Below, piece after piece: positions 1 through 6,004 of a stretch of DNA of 9,209 nt (positions within the stretch are counted from its first letter, which is position 1; the number at the start of each line of letters is the position of its first letter). Both the position numbers and the translations under genes were made by a program. Location of the stretch: contig JBLHTZ010000076.1 in assembly GCA_047627915.1 (NCBI GenBank), positions 1 through 9,209 on the forward strand, given 5' to 3'. The notes under the pieces are model-generated. The model did no database searches, was not told the DNA's origin, and saw only the letters and a list, made by a program, of their open reading frames with translations. This stretch comes from NORP294 sp047627915 (GTDB lineage: Bacteria; Bacteroidota; Bacteroidia; Flavobacteriales_E; Vicingaceae).

Positions 1-521
1 GAGACTAACATACTGAATATTTCATTTGGATTATAAAAATAAAAATGAATAAAGTGAAATGTATAGTAGCCTATTGAGGATAAATCTAAATCTATAATTT
101 TACCATATTCAATTACTGATTGTTGATATAAATCAAACATTTCTTTAAAGGAAATATTTGGATAATTTTTTATATTCTTAAATGTTAAATTATTTGTCAA
201 TACCGGATTTGTTTCCCACCACTTAAATCCATATAATGAAGCATACCAATCGAATGGGTTTCGGATAATAGTTACATTTTTATTTTTTTTAAACTTTTCA
301 GGAATTTGGTTGATGCCTCCATGTTGACCCCAAATAGTTTTAAAATTCAGCATTTGTGCTGCGTTATTATATTTGTAGCAATATTCTATTTTAAGTTTTT
401 GTTTAACCAAACCTAATAAAGCCTTCCTTTTATTTATATAATAATCAGCAATTATTTTTTGAGTAAAAGTTCCTCCTGTTTTTGGTAAGTGTATAAAATT
501 AAATTTATCTGTAGCAATCAT
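1..521 (-). CDS. Sulfotransferase family protein (partial, 3' end outside window)
   Basis: Probable PAPS-dependent sulfotransferase that would transfer a sulfuryl group to a sugar of the exported glycan; it is expected to act in the cytoplasm or at the membrane. The first 173 residues are visible. Near the N terminus is FIHLPKTGGT (residues 9-18), the classical 5'-phosphosulfate-binding loop with Lys14. At residues 83-97 is VTIIRNPFDWYASLY, which matches the 3'-phosphate-binding motif (Arg87, Ser95). Between them, WGQHGG (64-69) is where many family members carry a conserved His. The start is well fixed: reading back in frame, ATG is preceded by TAT and then the TAA stop of the Wzt-like gene. 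A GGAGG sits about 15 nt upstream, inside the previous gene. The coding DNA looks even more AT-rich than its neighbours, as is common for horizontally exchanged glycan-modification genes. The acceptor cannot be told from sequence. The C-terminal part lies beyond the left edge. Confidence 0.85.
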   Translation of the reverse strand, partial: MIATDKFNFIHLPKTGGTFTQKIIADYYINKRKALLGLVKQKLKIEYCYKYNNAAQMLNFKTIWGQHGGINQIPEKFKKNKNVTIIRNPFDWYASLYGFKWWETNPVLTNNLTFKNIKNYPNISFKEMFDLYQQSVIEYGKIIDLDLSSIGYYTFHFIHFYFYNPNEIFSMLV

Positions 522-524
522 ATA

Positions 525-1781
525 TTAGTGGTTATACCTCCATGAGGATTTTATTAAAATGCTCCCAGAATGTTTATCAACCTTTCCAATCCCAAAGAAA
601 TCAGAGGAGTTTACACTAAAAGATAAGATATTATCCTCATTTATTAAAAATGTGTCTCCATGTTTAACTCTTATTGATAAGAAGTAGTTTCCTTCGTTTA
701 GAGGTAAATGAGGAATTGTGCAGAAAACAATTGCTTTTCCATTTTCCTGAATACTTAAAACATCTACATCATTTTGATTAATAAGCCTAAACAAATGCAT
801 TCCTTTTTCATTAAGAACATCGTAAACAATCCTGATATTTTTGTATGTTGTTGGACTGGTATTTATTAACTCGAAATTAAAAACACATCTATTGCCAGAG
901 GTAAGAATGCTATTATTTGAGGAGTCTACACTTAAATTAGCAATTTCAATACCATTTGCAACAATTTTTTCAATTACGGAGGTAGTTTTAGAAAAAGACA
1001 AATAATGAGCAATACTGTCATCTATTCCTCCTTCGAAGTCTAGTGTTCCGTTACTTAATACTAAGCCTCTTTTGCAAAGAGATTTAACGCTGCTCATGTT
1101 ATGACTAACAAATAATACCGTTCTCCCAGATTTAGAAACATCTTGCATTTTACCAATTGCTTTTCTTTGAAAGTCGGCATCACCAACAGCTAACACTTCA
1201 TCTACTACTAAAATTTCCGGCTCTAAATGAGCAGCAACAGCAAAGCCCAGCCTTACCATCATACCTGAAGAATAGCGTTTTACCGGCGTGTCTAAATAAC
1301 GTTCAATTCCGGCAAAATCAACAATTTCATCTAACTTTAATTTGATTTCCAATTTCGTCATACCTAGAATAGCCCCATTTAAAAAAATATTTTCCCGGCC
1401 AGTTAATTCAGGATGAAATCCAGTACCGACTTCTAACAAAGAAGCAATTCTTCCCTTGGCTCTAATGGATCCCGTGGTAGGTGCTGTAACTTTAGAGAGT
1501 ATTTTTAATAAGGTAGATTTTCCCGCTCCATTTTTCCCAATAATACCTAAAACTTCTCCTTGTTGTATTTCAAAGTTGATATCCTTTAAAGCCCAAACAA
1601 AATTCGATTCTCCTTTTTTTGTCCTGTCGTTGGTTTCGCCAATTTTTAAAAAAGGATCTTCTTTTCCTCTAATTCTAGCAATAAATCGGTTGATATCGTG
1701 ACTAACTGTTCCTGTACCAATATTCCCCAATCGATATTGCTTCGATAAATTTTCTACTTTAATAACGGTTTGTTTGTTCAA
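525..1781 (-). CDS. wzt: Polysaccharide ABC exporter, ATP-binding protein with Wzt-type C-terminal domain
   Basis: ATPase subunit that powers export of an undecaprenyl-linked polysaccharide (O-antigen or capsule type) across the inner membrane, paired with the permease encoded just upstream. The 418 residues show Walker A GKNGAGKST (82-90), the LLEVGTGFHPELTGRENIFLNG-type Q-loop region typical of Wzt/TagH/KpsT ATPases (115-136), signature SSGMM (171-175), Walker B ILVVDE (190-195, catalytic Glu195) and H-loop His227. Residues from about 270 to 418 form an extra beta-rich C-terminal domain ending near GKVDKHSG and SSWRYNH. That matches the position of Wzt_C domains, which bind the terminal modification of the finished glycan in the O8/O9a systems. 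The start is TTG: in-frame upstream codons run back to a TAA at 1800-1802 without an ATG, and the next internal Met is residue 141, after Walker A. The permease stop lies 44 nt upstream. The symbol is a family-level name. Confidence 0.93.
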   Translation of the reverse strand: MNKQTVIKVENLSKQYRLGNIGTGTVSHDINRFIARIRGKEDPFLKIGETNDRTKKGESNFVWALKDINFEIQQGEVLGIIGKNGAGKSTLLKILSKVTAPTTGSIRAKGRIASLLEVGTGFHPELTGRENIFLNGAILGMTKLEIKLKLDEIVDFAGIERYLDTPVKRYSSGMMVRLGFAVAAHLEPEILVVDEVLAVGDADFQRKAIGKMQDVSKSGRTVLFVSHNMSSVKSLCKRGLVLSNGTLDFEGGIDDSIAHYLSFSKTTSVIEKIVANGIEIANLSVDSSNNSILTSGNRCVFNFELINTSPTTYKNIRIVYDVLNEKGMHLFRLINQNDVDVLSIQENGKAIVFCTIPHLPLNEGNYFLSIRVKHGDTFLINEDNILSFSVNSSDFFGIGKVDKHSGSILIKSSWRYNH

Positions 1782-1825
1782 AATTTTAGTCTCTTGTAAT
1801 TAAATTCAATTTATTCCCTACGTAA

Positions 1826-2680
1826 TTATACAGTATCCATAAACGTTTTTTCGGTTCTGTTAAAAATTACGATTCCTATCAATAAAATAATTATTAATAA
1901 TACTGTTGAATAAATCACCCCCATCCATTCTATTGGTCGATTCCCTAATAAAACAGCTCTAAACATTTCTATTACATTGGCAATAGGGTTCCATTGTAAA
2001 ATGCTCTTAAATTTCTCAGGAGTATTGTTCAAAGAAATAATAACTGCACTGCCGTACATTAGCAATTGCACACCAAAAGTTAGTGCAAACTTTAAATCCC
2101 TATATTTGGTTGTTAATGCAGAAACGATTAACCCTAGAGATAAAGACAAACCAGCCATTAAAACAATAGGGATAGGCAAAAACATTAATTGCCAATGCCA
2201 AGTAAAACTAAAATTATTGTTTTGAAAATGAAAGTAGGCGATAAAAAAAATAAGCAAGCCAAATTGAAGAGCTAATTTTATCAAATTAGAAGTAATTACT
2301 GCTAGTGGAACAATCAGCCTGGGGAAATATACTTTTCCAAATATTGGAGCATTGGCCAAAAATGTTTCAGATGTTTTGGTTAAACTAGAAGAAAAATAAT
2401 TCCATAGTGTTAATCCTGACATATAAAACAGCATAGGAGGTAGTTCATCTGTAGGGATTCCTCCCATTTTGTTTAAAATAAAAAAATAGGTTATTGCAGT
2501 AAAAACAGGCTGAATCAAATACCAAATTGGACCCAATATGGTTTGTTTGTATTCAGCAACAAAATCTCTACGTACAAAAAGTAATAATAAATCTTTGTAC
2601 CGCCGTACTTCTTTAAGATTTAGTTTAAGCAGATTGTTTTTAGGCTCAATAATAATGTCCCAAGCCTCCTCTTTTTCCAT
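1826..2680 (-). CDS. wzm: Polysaccharide ABC exporter, permease protein (ABC-2 type)
   Basis: Membrane subunit of the glycan exporter (Wzm/TagG/KpsM family), forming the inner-membrane channel as a dimer with the downstream ATPase. The 284 residues are the usual family length. An amphipathic cytoplasmic N-terminal stretch with RRYKDLLLLFVRRDFVAEYKQ (26-46) leads into LGPIWYLIQP (49-58), the hallmark of ABC-2 polysaccharide permeases. Likely membrane segments are about 50-70, 82-100, 121-150 (a pair or one long helix), 168-190, 200-217 and 254-273. LQWNPIANVIEMFRAVLLG (228-246) is the conserved late-loop motif (NP...E.FR). The ATG at 2680 follows an A-rich leader rather than a Shine-Dalgarno site, usual in Bacteroidota. 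A GAGGAGG just inside the gene encodes Glu-Glu and is unlikely to be an alternative ribosome site because no good start follows. The symbol is a family-level name. Confidence 0.93.
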   Translation of the reverse strand: MEKEEAWDIIIEPKNNLLKLNLKEVRRYKDLLLLFVRRDFVAEYKQTILGPIWYLIQPVFTAITYFFILNKMGGIPTDELPPMLFYMSGLTLWNYFSSSLTKTSETFLANAPIFGKVYFPRLIVPLAVITSNLIKLALQFGLLIFFIAYFHFQNNNFSFTWHWQLMFLPIPIVLMAGLSLSLGLIVSALTTKYRDLKFALTFGVQLLMYGSAVIISLNNTPEKFKSILQWNPIANVIEMFRAVLLGNRPIEWMGVIYSTVLLIIILLIGIVIFNRTEKTFMDTV

Positions 2681-2729
2681 TTCTTTCTTTTAAATCGTTT
2701 TAATTGTGCAACCTCTATTTAAAATAAAA

Positions 2730-2759
2730 ACAACATATTTCATACCTATCAGTTCACAA
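2730..2759 (-). promoter_or_regulatory. Weak candidate promoter for the wzm-wzt-sulfotransferase part
   Basis: On the minus strand a TTG (2759-2757) is followed after 19 bases by TATGTTGT (2737-2730). This resembles the Bacteroidota promoter pattern of TTTG near -33 and TAnnTTTG near -7, with mismatches in the -7 box. The predicted start of transcription would be about 45 nt before the permease ATG. In such AT-rich DNA near-matches occur by chance, so this is only a suggestion. If real, the exporter genes could be transcribed independently of the kinase gene. Confidence 0.2.
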
Positions 2760-3120
2760 TATATATATTCAAGGCGATTAGCATAAATGTTAACCCAAGA
2801 ATAAAAAACAATGGAACCAACGAAATCGTTTAAAAACTATTTTCTTTTACAAAAGCCTTTGGTTCACAAAAGGAAATAAAATCCTAATTTGGAAATATGG
2901 TTTTATAAATTCTATAATTCCTTTTAAACATCATAGATGACTGCTTTGTAACTGGTCATATTTTCTTTCGGTAATGTATCAAACAAAATCTATGAGCTCA
3001 AGAAGTCATTATGTACAACAGTTTTTACTTTACATTCTTTTCCATTATATCTTAAACTAAATCACTTCCAATAAAATCATCAAGAACATTTACTAAGCCC
3101 AATTTATATTTTAAATTCAT
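2749..3120 (-). pseudogene. Possible decayed small membrane-protein gene between kinase and permease
   Basis: This gap in the operon contains protein-like fragments on the coding strand of the operon, broken by stops and frame changes. The pieces in order are: an ATG at 3120 giving MNLKYKLGLVNVLDDFIGSD (then two more residues and a stop); a second frame with YNGKECKVKTVVHNDFLSS, a TAG, then ILFDTLPKENMTSYKAVIYD; and a third frame (2934-2749) with FISFCEPKAFVKENSF, a TAA, then the hydrophobic TISLVPLFFILGLTFMLIAL, which looks like a membrane helix, ending at a TGA at 2749. The last part resembles the end of DUF3592-type small membrane proteins (a Phe-Trp then a helix), with the stop where Trp would be. 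That family suggestion is my inference. AT-rich noise is the main alternative. Apart from these remnants and the weak promoter, I see nothing else in the gap. Confidence 0.3.
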
Positions 3121-3132
3121 TTTACCTATTAT

Positions 3133-5448
3133 TTATGCTTCCTCTGAGTAATAGCCATACCCGTAACCATAGCCGTAACCATAGCCGTAACTAGGAAAAT
3201 TCCCTTTTTGGTGTACTGCATTAATTACTATTCCCAAATGTTTGATCACTTTATCTTCATAGAGTTTATTAATATTTGTTATGTATTCCCTTTTAGTATA
3301 ATTGTGCCGAACTATGTAAACAGCAGCATCAGCATGTTCTTTTAGCAAAAGTGCGTCTGTCACCAATCCTAAAGGGGGTGAATCAATAATAATTACTTCA
3401 TACTTTTCTTCCAATTCATCAAAAAGTCGTGTCATAGCCTCACTCTCAATTAACTCGGCTGGGTTTGGAGGAATCGGGCCTGCAGAGATTAAATCCAAAT
3501 TAGCAATCTGGGTGCTCTGAGTCACTTGGGTTAGATTTGCCTTATTAATTAAATAAGTACTCAACCCTAAATCATTGATTAAGCCAAAATCCTGAAATAT
3601 TTTTGGTTTTCGTAAATCGGCTCCCAAAATTAATGTTTTTTTGCCACTTGCTGCATATATGGCAGCCAAGTTAATGGTAGTAAACGTTTTTCCCTCACCA
3701 CCAATAGAGGATGTTACTAGAATTTTGGTGCATTTTTTAGACACCGCCATGAAGTTCAACTGGGTTCTAATATTTCGAAATGCCTCAGCAGTAATTGATT
3801 TCAACGAGTAGGAAACAATAATATTATTGTCTAACCCTTTTTTATACATCACGGATCCCAAAAGTGGAATAGAAGTCAATTTCTCCAAATCAGAGGGGTC
3901 AATAATTTTGGTATTTAAAAAATAAAACAAAAAAATGACTCCAATTGGAACGGCCAAGCCGAGAAGAACTTCCTTCATATAAATAGAAGAAGTGACAGGA
4001 CCTATATAATTTACTCGATAAGAATTGGCAAAATCCAAAATTTGTGCTTTAGCCACATTGGAAGCTTCAGCAATACTTGCTTCTGAGCGTTTGTTGAGCA
4101 AGAAGGTATACAGGTCGCTTAATAATTTATTTTCTCGTTGAAGTGTTAAATATTTTCGTTGCTCTTGGGGTATTTTTAATACCTTATTTTCTTCCAGAAT
4201 GATTTTTTGCCTCAACTGAATAATTAACTCTTCTAAACGATTCGCACTGTTCCGGGCAAATTCCTTGAGGCTTTCTTTGTTTTTCACTAGCTTAACTTCT
4301 TGTTGTTCCACCAAACTACTATTGTCTTTCATATCAAATGCCATTTGCTGCTTCTCTTCAATGCCTTGTTGAAAGGTCGTAATCATTTGATCGAGATTAG
4401 GGTCAGAAAAGCCAAAAACGGCAGAAGATGGAAAAGAGTTAAAGGCCTCTTTTTCCAAGGCTTTGATCAATGCCAAGTAATATTCTTTTTGAATCAGTCG
4501 TTGCCCCAGCAATTGCTCTAGTTCTCGCACAATTACAACATTATTTCCGTATTCATTTGGATAAATCCGTTCTTCAAAGTTGATTTTTTGAAATTGCTCC
4601 AAGAGATACTCGGTTCGTACTAAAGAGTCAGCTATTTTGGTTAATTGGTTATCGACAAACTGGATGGTATTTGCAGCAATCAAATTGTTTTGCTCTTTTC
4701 CCCATTGTATGTAAGTATTCATTAATGAATTTAAATAATCAATGGATTTTCCCGGGGTTTGTCCTTGATGACTTAAAATCAAAATGGAAGATTCTTGGTT
4801 TTCGACTTCAATTTGAATGGAAGATTGCAGCGATCGTGCCAAAGCATCAGTAGAAATAAAATTAAATTGATACTCTTCCACGCCAATTGCAGCACTATTT
4901 TGAACACTAATTTTCAATTTTGTTCCATCCGTATGATAATTATCATCCAAGCTAATTAATTCACAATCATTTAAAGAGTCTTGGGTAGATGCAATTCGAT
5001 AATAACCCGTTTTCGGAAAATCAATAAAATAATTTCCAATAGCTTTTCCCTCTAAAACTTCGACTTTAAAATCAGCAGCCGGATACATTTCAGTGGTTCT
5101 TATGTTACCAATCTTAAAGTAATGAATCTTCCGGTCTAACTTCTGAGCTACTTGCTCCATTAATGGAAAAGAGCGAATTATTCCAATTTCATTCACCAAT
5201 CGGTTTCTACCACTTACCAATTCCATTCCGGGTAAAAAATACTCTTGTCCCCAAGAGGAATGTTCATCCTTTACCAACATTCGAGAATTAACCACATAAG
5301 TAGCAGGCGTATAGCGCACTTGATAATAGGCATAAACTAATGCACCCAACAAACCTATGACAATTAAGTACCAATAGCGTATTAAGTAGATTAAAAATAT
5401 TTTAGGGTCAATCTGAAAGTTGGAAGTGTTTTGCTGTGTAGATTGCAT
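3133..5448 (-). CDS. wzc: Polysaccharide co-polymerase / tyrosine autokinase (Wzc-like)
   Basis: Inner-membrane protein of the Wzc (PCP-2a, BY-kinase) type that controls polymer length and export of capsule or exopolysaccharide through cycles of tyrosine phosphorylation. With the ATG at 5448 it has 771 residues. A TTG at 5457 would add three (MTL); I prefer the ATG. Segments: membrane helix 1 about 18-42; periplasmic Wzz-like domain to about 485, with Gln/Glu/Lys-rich coiled coil (about 260-460); membrane helix 2 about 493-511; cytoplasmic kinase. The kinase shows the EX2RX2R oligomerisation motif (Glu555, Arg558, Arg561), Walker A GGEGKT (583-588), Walker A' ILGADLRKPK (607-616) and Walker B VIIIDSPP (685-692). 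The C terminus is a Gly-Tyr repeat with eight tyrosines between 754 and 767, the expected autophosphorylation cluster. No outer-membrane Wza gene is seen upstream; it must be elsewhere. The symbol is a family-level name. Confidence 0.93.
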   Translation of the reverse strand: MQSTQQNTSNFQIDPKIFLIYLIRYWYLIVIGLLGALVYAYYQVRYTPATYVVNSRMLVKDEHSSWGQEYFLPGMELVSGRNRLVNEIGIIRSFPLMEQVAQKLDRKIHYFKIGNIRTTEMYPAADFKVEVLEGKAIGNYFIDFPKTGYYRIASTQDSLNDCELISLDDNYHTDGTKLKISVQNSAAIGVEEYQFNFISTDALARSLQSSIQIEVENQESSILILSHQGQTPGKSIDYLNSLMNTYIQWGKEQNNLIAANTIQFVDNQLTKIADSLVRTEYLLEQFQKINFEERIYPNEYGNNVVIVRELEQLLGQRLIQKEYYLALIKALEKEAFNSFPSSAVFGFSDPNLDQMITTFQQGIEEKQQMAFDMKDNSSLVEQQEVKLVKNKESLKEFARNSANRLEELIIQLRQKIILEENKVLKIPQEQRKYLTLQRENKLLSDLYTFLLNKRSEASIAEASNVAKAQILDFANSYRVNYIGPVTSSIYMKEVLLGLAVPIGVIFLFYFLNTKIIDPSDLEKLTSIPLLGSVMYKKGLDNNIIVSYSLKSITAEAFRNIRTQLNFMAVSKKCTKILVTSSIGGEGKTFTTINLAAIYAASGKKTLILGADLRKPKIFQDFGLINDLGLSTYLINKANLTQVTQSTQIANLDLISAGPIPPNPAELIESEAMTRLFDELEEKYEVIIIDSPPLGLVTDALLLKEHADAAVYIVRHNYTKREYITNINKLYEDKVIKHLGIVINAVHQKGNFPSYGYGYGYGYGYGYYSEEA
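3148..3189 (-). repeat. Short tandem repeat encoding the Gly-Tyr tail of the kinase
   Basis: The C-terminal tyrosine cluster is encoded by a 12-nt unit, TACGGCTATGGT, present twice exactly. A variant (TACGGGTATGGC) and TATTAC follow. Each 6-nt half-unit encodes Tyr-Gly, so gain or loss of units stays in frame and would only change the number of phosphorylatable tyrosines. Other BY-kinases also end in Tyr-rich tails. The regular DNA repeat is what stands out here. Confidence 0.85.
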
Positions 5449-5615
5449 TAAAGTCAATTGAAGTACGCAAAGAAACGAAATAAAATAAGAGTTTACAGCT
5501 TAGATTTTAGAAAGATCAATTAACTATTCTATATGAAACAACTTTCAAGACTTTCCACAGTACTTTTCTCGAATTAAGAATTATCTTCAGTGATCAAGTA
5601 AAAGACATTGAGCGG

Positions 5616-5632
5616 CTTAATGGGTCATTAAG
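5616..5632. promoter_or_regulatory. Inverted repeat 7-3-7 upstream of the kinase gene
   Basis: CTTAATG, GGT, CATTAAG: two perfect 7-bp arms around 3 bases, centred about 176 bp upstream of the kinase ATG. There is no run of T on either side that would make it an intrinsic terminator, so a protein-binding dyad is the likelier reading. Chance occurrence in AT-rich DNA is possible. Confidence 0.3.
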
Positions 5633-5851
5633 TACCACGCCATTGGCATGATGTATCGAAATACCCCCCAAACGTTCAGCTATTTTTTAAAGCACAAAGT
5701 GAACTACCCAAAATTGTATTAAAGCGTCCTTCTTCAAAGCACCCTGGCTAACTGAATTAACTCATCTAATGAACACTTCTGTTAATCAAAGGGATAACAC
5801 TCTTAAACTATTTTTCAATGTTTATAACAGAACTATATCTCATAATTTGCA

Positions 5852-5867
5852 TACCCTCATGAGGGTA
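5852..5867. promoter_or_regulatory. Perfect 16-bp palindrome, candidate operator
   Basis: TACCCTCATGAGGGTA is a perfect palindrome without spacer, notably GC-rich in its arms compared with the surrounding DNA. It lies about 145 bp upstream of the surface-protein start and about 410 bp from the kinase start. The layout (two TAC-led heptamers around a central AT) recalls the 7-2-7 sites of NarL/FixJ-type response regulators, although the inner bases differ from the NarL consensus. The regulator is not in the window. Confidence 0.45.
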
Positions 5868-5949
5868 ATTGAAAAAAACCCATCCCATATGTCAGCATCA
5901 GCAGGCCTACATTTTCAATAGAAACAATAAGAAAAACAAAAAATTAGGT

Positions 5950-5957
5950 TATTTTTG
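5950..5957 (+). promoter_or_regulatory. Candidate -7 promoter element for the surface-protein gene
   Basis: TATTTTTG fits the Bacteroidota -7 consensus TAnnTTTG exactly and would give a leader of roughly 40 nt before the ATG at 6005. No convincing TTTG is seen at the usual -33 distance, so support is from one box only. Confidence 0.3.
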
Positions 5958-6004
5958 TAGACATTTGCTTAACATAAATGAATTGTTCTTAAAATAGAAT
6001 CGTC

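Larger units (their letters stand above)
5449..6004. other. Divergent intergenic region
   Basis: About 550 bp separate the start of the kinase gene (leftward) from the start of the surface-protein gene (rightward), enough for two regulated promoters. It holds two perfect dyads (5616-5632 and 5852-5867), a possible -7 promoter element (5950-5957), and a less AT-rich patch around 5590-5770. On the minus strand that patch gives coding-like fragments interrupted by stops, for example ERLGGISIHHANGVVLNDPL. No open frame of useful length, tRNA or clear terminator was found. No good promoter match was found on the minus strand in front of the kinase gene. Confidence 0.6.

Noticed and set aside
2851..2872. 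Hairpin-like CCTTT...AAAGG in the operon gap as a terminator
   Set aside because: Only about five base pairs in the stem and no T-run after it; too weak to call.
3148..3189. The Gly-Tyr repeat DNA as a CRISPR or regulatory iteron
   Set aside because: It is short, in frame and fully explained by the tyrosine tail of the kinase.
1157..4853. Several short plus-strand open frames of 60-82 codons opposite the exporter and kinase genes
   Set aside because: They lie antisense inside well-supported genes, have no recognisable motifs and are expected by chance.
5449..5457. TTG at 5457 as the kinase start
   Set aside because: An ATG three codons later is a better start in this group, and neither has a Shine-Dalgarno site; the difference is three residues.
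5852..5867. Calling the palindrome a true NarL site
   Set aside because: The inner bases of each heptamer do not fit the published TACYYMT pattern, and no such regulator is in the window; it is kept only as a candidate operator.
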